NCBI GenBank assembly: GCA_003427395.1
Contig: BFEA01000115.1
Coordinates: forward strand, 1,266,307 to 1,298,085
Source: Chara braunii
Lineage: Eukaryota; Streptophyta; Charophyceae; Charales; Characeae
DNA: 31,779 nucleotides
Reading direction: 5' to 3'
Part shown: piece after piece, positions 28,268 through 31,779 of the stretch
Layout: every line of letters begins with the position of its first letter
Position numbering within the stretch: position 1 is the first letter of the stretch
Made by a program: the position numbers and the translations under genes
Notes under the pieces: generated by a model
Told to the model about the DNA's origin: nothing
Databases searched by the model: none
What the model saw: only the letters and a program-made list of their open reading frames with translations

Positions 28268-29000
28268 CGTCGTTAGACACTCCTCGGGGACGCGACTACA
28301 AGGATTTCGTCATCGTTCCACGTGTCCTCGGACTCCAAGTCGATTTTCGGAAAAAAAAAGTGAAAACACTCCGAGGACAAATGATCGGGCTCCAAGGATT
28401 TCCCAGGCAAATCTTCCTCCAGTCCAAAGGACCTCGCGAGGTCCTTTGGATCCCGAGGATCCATGATTCACGGGGTGAGTGTCGACTGCAGAAGGAAAAT
28501 TGAATGGCGAAGGTGGTCCATTCGTGGTCCACCGGCCGGAAGACGGACATTGCGGGCCGTCGTCGTCAACAACGTCCTGCAACGGCCTCCTCAGTTTACC
28601 GCTACCGGCAAATCGGCGGCGATTCGTGGGACGGCCCTGTCCAGTCTTCGGGCGGCCTGTCGGTGGGGCCATGACGAGCATCGGGCGACTTCGGCCGGCT
28701 GCTGGAGGGGTTTTGTCGTTCGAGCGGGCTCCCCAATGGTCAAATTTAGAATGTTGTAGCCGTCCAACCTCGGTCCCCCTTTGCAGAAATCTGCTTCGTT
28801 GGCTTTGTCCTCCAGTACTGTGTCGCCACTCGCCTCGAATGTGACAGCGGAAGTGCGTGTTCCATATACGCTGCCCTGTCGTCCATGGCTGACCTGTACC
28901 ACAGGCTGCCTCTGCTGCTCCTCGTCACTTGCTGCTGCTTGTCGTTGTCGTCTTCCACATCTGCGCCCTCGACCGCGTTCGTGGACGGAAAGTGACGCCA
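28268..29000 (+). repeat. Inverted duplication, right arm (Harbinger 5' region)
   Basis: This arm is the counterpart of 24642-25420 and runs into the Myb-like ORF. It starts GTTAGACACTCCTCGG and carries a short perfect palindrome GGACCTCGCGAGGTCC near 28429-28444. It reaches the peptide MADLYHRLPLLLLV, which after a frameshift continues VVFHICALDRVRGRKV. The shared position of the Leu-rich peptide in both arms shows that it was part of the ORF's ancestral 5' end. Confidence 0.75.
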
Positions 29001-30687
29001 CGAACGTCGAAGAAGGCGAGGAAGATGGACAACCTTCAGAAGAAGACCACAACATCGGCAGTGGCTGGGGGGTCTTCACGTCTGCGTTGCACCGGTGCGG
29101 AAGGTGGCAGGCGGCTATATGACTCGACGCTGTACAGCCACCTGACGTCCCACGAGATTTCGTTGCCTCCGAGTGACAACGACGCTGATAACCCTCCATC
29201 CTCAACGGCTCCCCTGGGCAGCGGCTCGATGCAGGATAAGATGGGGAGCCAGCTGTTCAGACAACCACCAACGCCGACGTACACTGATCTTCTGGAAGGG
29301 CGGACCCCGACCGACTACGACGCAGGACTCGTCGATCTGAGCTTCGGTCTGAGGTCTGGTAGCGGTCAGGATGTGATGCACACCGTTGTCGTCAACCCAG
29401 CTTCGGGCAGCAACCGCACACTGCCTTCAACGACGCGGGGCGGCTTCCGGGCAAGCGCGATAGTTGTTACCATGAGTTGGGCGACGTGCGCAGACTGGTT
29501 TCGCCAAAGCAGGGAGCAATGAGCAGTGCTGGTATGGCCGCTTCGAGGACGAGGACAACGGGATTGGCGGCTTGCCGATCGATGACACGTACTGATGCAA
29601 TCGACGGGCGACGGGAAGATGATGATTGGTCCGCCACAGAGGTCATGGGTCGATAGGTTTGGGACAATCATCGGCGACAATCGCGTCTGTCCAGCCCATT
29701 CGGCATAACGAGAGGGGTGGCGAAGATGAATGTTGGGGACCATGACATGCTCGTGGACTGCGACGGCGGGGGGGGGCGAAGATTGCATGGCAGACGACGA
29801 CGATAATGACAATGGGGCGGACGATGACGACGAGATGGAGATTCGTCCGCTTGGGAGGAATCAGAAGGTACTCGGGCCACAAACAAGTCAACGGAACCGC
29901 GTGCAGGGTGGAAAGGCAAGAAAAATGTGGATTACACGTCCTCAGGCGACAGAGGGAAAAGCATGGATTTTTGGACCGTGGATCATATGATCGCTCTGGT
30001 CCGGGCGAAAGGAGACCAGGATTTGCATCTTGCCGGACTGGGGCACAACTATGGACGGATGAAGTCGAGGATGTGGAAGTGGGATGACGTCGAGAAGAGG
30101 CTCGTGAAGGTGGGGGTGACTATTAGGAAGGCCGAGGATTCCTCGGGGAATGCGGGAAAAATGGGATAACTTGTGCCAGCAATTCAAACCCGTGCACAAA
30201 TTCATGGGACAATCCAGGAAGCAAAATTTCTTCACACTAACGCCGACGGAGAGGAAGGGAAAAAGGTTCAACTTTCGGAAGGCCGATCACACTATACACC
30301 CGGCGAATCTCGCAGACACGGGTGCAACTGGAGGGGTTCATATATCAGGGCCAGGTGGCGGCCAAAACGAATCTGTGGCTAGCGAGGGATGTGGGGACAG
30401 ACAGGACGATGATCAGGGATCGACAAGGATTCGACGTTCAGTGGTGGTAGTGCAGGCGGGGGCGGCAAAAGGAAAAATGTCAAACAACAGACCTTCGATG
30501 TGATCGCCGATGTCATGGATAAGCACGAGAAGCTGATGGCAACGAGTCAACGATGGTGGACAGCGCGACCAAGAAGCAATGTTCAGTTCTGACGAGGCAA
30601 TGTGACATTCTCGAACGAGAGGTGGAGCTGCAGAAGGAGCACTACGAGAAGGCCGACCAGGTGAACCTGCCCTTCACTACTTCATGA
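28929..30687 (+). pseudogene. Myb/SANT-like (trihelix) protein of a Harbinger element, broken
   Basis: N-terminal frame 28929-29522 (a likely Met at 29025, MDNLQKK) includes LPPSDNDADNPP and TPTYTDLLEGRTPTDYDAGL, VDLSFGLRSGSG. Then come broken frames with an acidic stretch (DDDDNDNGADDDDEMEIRPL, about 29790-29850). The DNA-binding domain lies at 29927-30169 (KSMDFWTVDHMIALVRAKGD, NYGRMKSRMWKWDDVEKRLV) and, after a frameshift, from 30150 (KWDNLCQQFKPVHKFMG, FFTLTPTERKGKRFNF). Three spaced Trp (FW, KW, KW) mark the trihelix/Myb-SANT fold. ATG 30553 is in the frame of the final coiled coil (MVDSATKKQCSVLTRQCDIL, EREVELQKEHYEKADQVNL), which stops at 30685-30687 where a foldback repeat begins. PIF/Harbinger elements carry such a Myb-like second ORF, which recruits transposase to the ends. 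A host trihelix gene is the alternative. Confidence 0.75.
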
Positions 30688-31075
30688 TGCAGCCTCCCTA
30701 AACAGATGGTTTTCAGGGTCTTCGGACCTTTCACCACTTCAGGACCATTCAGGTCTGAAAATCCTAAATGGTCCTGAAGTGGTGAAAGTTCCAAGGACCC
30801 TGAAAACCATCTGTTCAGGCAGTCTGCATCCTCAAGTGGTGAAGGGTGGTTTTCATGGTCTTCAGACCTTTCACCACTTCAAGACCATTCAGGATTTTCA
30901 GACTGCACAAAACTCTCACTTGACCATTTCAGGACACCCTTCACCACTTCAGGATGCAATCTGCCTAAATAGGTGGTTTTCAGGGTCTTCGGACCTTTCA
31001 CCACTTCAGGACCATTCAGGATTTTCAGACTGCCCAAAACTCTCACTTCATAATTTTCATTCCTGAATTTTCAGC
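30688..31075. repeat. Foldback repeat cluster, CTGAAGTGG words
   Basis: The arms 30701-30749 and 30767-30815 are complementary over 49 bases with a few mismatches and a 17-base loop. Two direct repeats of about 80 bases follow (about 30850-30929 and 30973-31052), each with TGGTTTTCA, ACCTTTCACCACTTCA, GACCATTCAGG and TTTTCAGACTGC. It starts where the Myb-like coiled coil ends. Vocabulary (CCACTTCAGG, CTGAA) is the same as in the foldback at 12539-13214 although the units differ. Confidence 0.85.
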
Positions 31076-31779
31076 TACCCGATAACCGCTTGTGTCCGCG
31101 ATCAATCTTAACGTTTGTCGGTCACTCGTCTTCAAGGTCGGCGCGATCGCCACGTGTGCGCTTTGGGAGCAGCGCCGTTGCCGTCGTCCATGTGTTGTAG
31201 TGTGTCGTGGTGGAGGTAGTGTAGACACAGGAGCGTTCGTTCTTGCCCGTCACATTGTTTGATATAGGTGTTGTTTGATTATTGTTTTAAGTATTCATTG
31301 CTCGTGTGCCCCACAGAGCGGCCTTCGGTGTCCTTTCCGTGCTCTGCGACGCATCGGTTGTTGGTGCAGTATGTTTTGCAATTTCGATTGTTGTGGTTGA
31401 CTAGTGTTGTGATTGTCGAACGTGCTCTTAGAAGAGCTGCGATGATGTCGACCTTTTTTTAGGGTTGTCAACATGGATTGTCTTCGCCGATTAATGTTGC
31501 CATGCTGGACCGATGAACACGTTGCACAATGTGAAATACTTATTGTCGGACGAGAGAGGAGCAGGCCAGCAATATATGTTCTGGATACGAAGTCAGGTCT
31601 GCGTTCCAGCAGTTATGGGCTACAACTACTTACTATTGTAGCTCTCTCTTTCTCAGCTCCACTCGTCAGCACTTACACAAAAAACAAAACGTATGGCAGC
31701 GTATGATTCCATGTTCTCGAAAAAAATTCATTCGCGTTTTGCACTTTTTTTTTTTTTTTTTTTTTTTTTCCCCTTTTCC
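31076..31779. other. No supported gene; terminal T tract
   Basis: No domain recognised on either strand. A short open piece near 31087-31110 (TACVRDQS, stop) could be the displaced C-terminus of the Myb-like ORF beyond the foldback repeat, but it is too short to trust. A run of about 25 T lies at 31745-31769. Confidence 0.5.

Overview
The window looks like intergenic DNA from a large, repeat-rich nuclear genome of the green lineage. I see no intact host gene, rRNA, tRNA or CRISPR. Almost everything recognisable is a decayed transposable element: Ty3/gypsy pol, an L1-like LINE whose ORF1 has a zinc knuckle, PIF/Harbinger genes and MITE nests. A charophyte alga such as Chara braunii would fit the style of the elements, especially the Harbinger-associated Myb/SANT-like protein. 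That assignment is an inference from pattern familiarity, not from a search.

Layout. 1-1148: end of a gypsy pol (RNase H and integrase), still open, abruptly fused to a dispersed repeat (family R, copy 1, 1149-1830). About 2076-8029: a second, heavily broken gypsy element on + (gag with zinc knuckle, RT, RNase H, an interposed PHD-type finger, integrase, C-terminal tail, acidic downstream ORF). 8030-9630: low-complexity sequence, a 36-bp tandem repeat and a short cryptic reading frame. 9631 to about 20240: one L1-like LINE on the minus strand, roughly 8.4 kb of its own sequence, split by two insertions. One is a 0.68-kb palindromic foldback element inside the reverse transcriptase (12539-13214). 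The other is a 1.5-kb DNA transposon with a 9-bp target duplication inside ORF1 (17471-18972). 20241-21560: GTGACCGG-rich and A-rich repeats around an assembly gap (20746-21161). 21700-23030: a promoter-like stretch with five G-boxes, a TATA box and a good intron. 23159-23952: R copy 2.

The right third is Harbinger territory. A transposase N-terminal fragment (24108-24464) and a broken Myb/SANT-like companion ORF (about 28929-30687) flank two outward-facing copies of the same 5' region (24642-25420 and 28268-29000). These form a long inverted duplication around about 2.85 kb of nested MITEs. One MITE (26649-27047) has perfect 17-bp terminal inverted repeats, a TTA duplication and a matching empty site elsewhere in the window. 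A second foldback cluster (30688-31075) follows the Myb-like ORF.

The elements act together only as a record of nested insertion. Order can be read from it: the LINE predates its two insertions, and the MITE at 26649 is younger than the element it sits in. Premature stops that are CGA in one copy and TGA in the other point to CpG decay of silenced DNA. The best candidates for undescribed biology are the R-family protein, the PHD finger inside gypsy pol, the acidic downstream ORF, and the CTGAA-word foldback islands.
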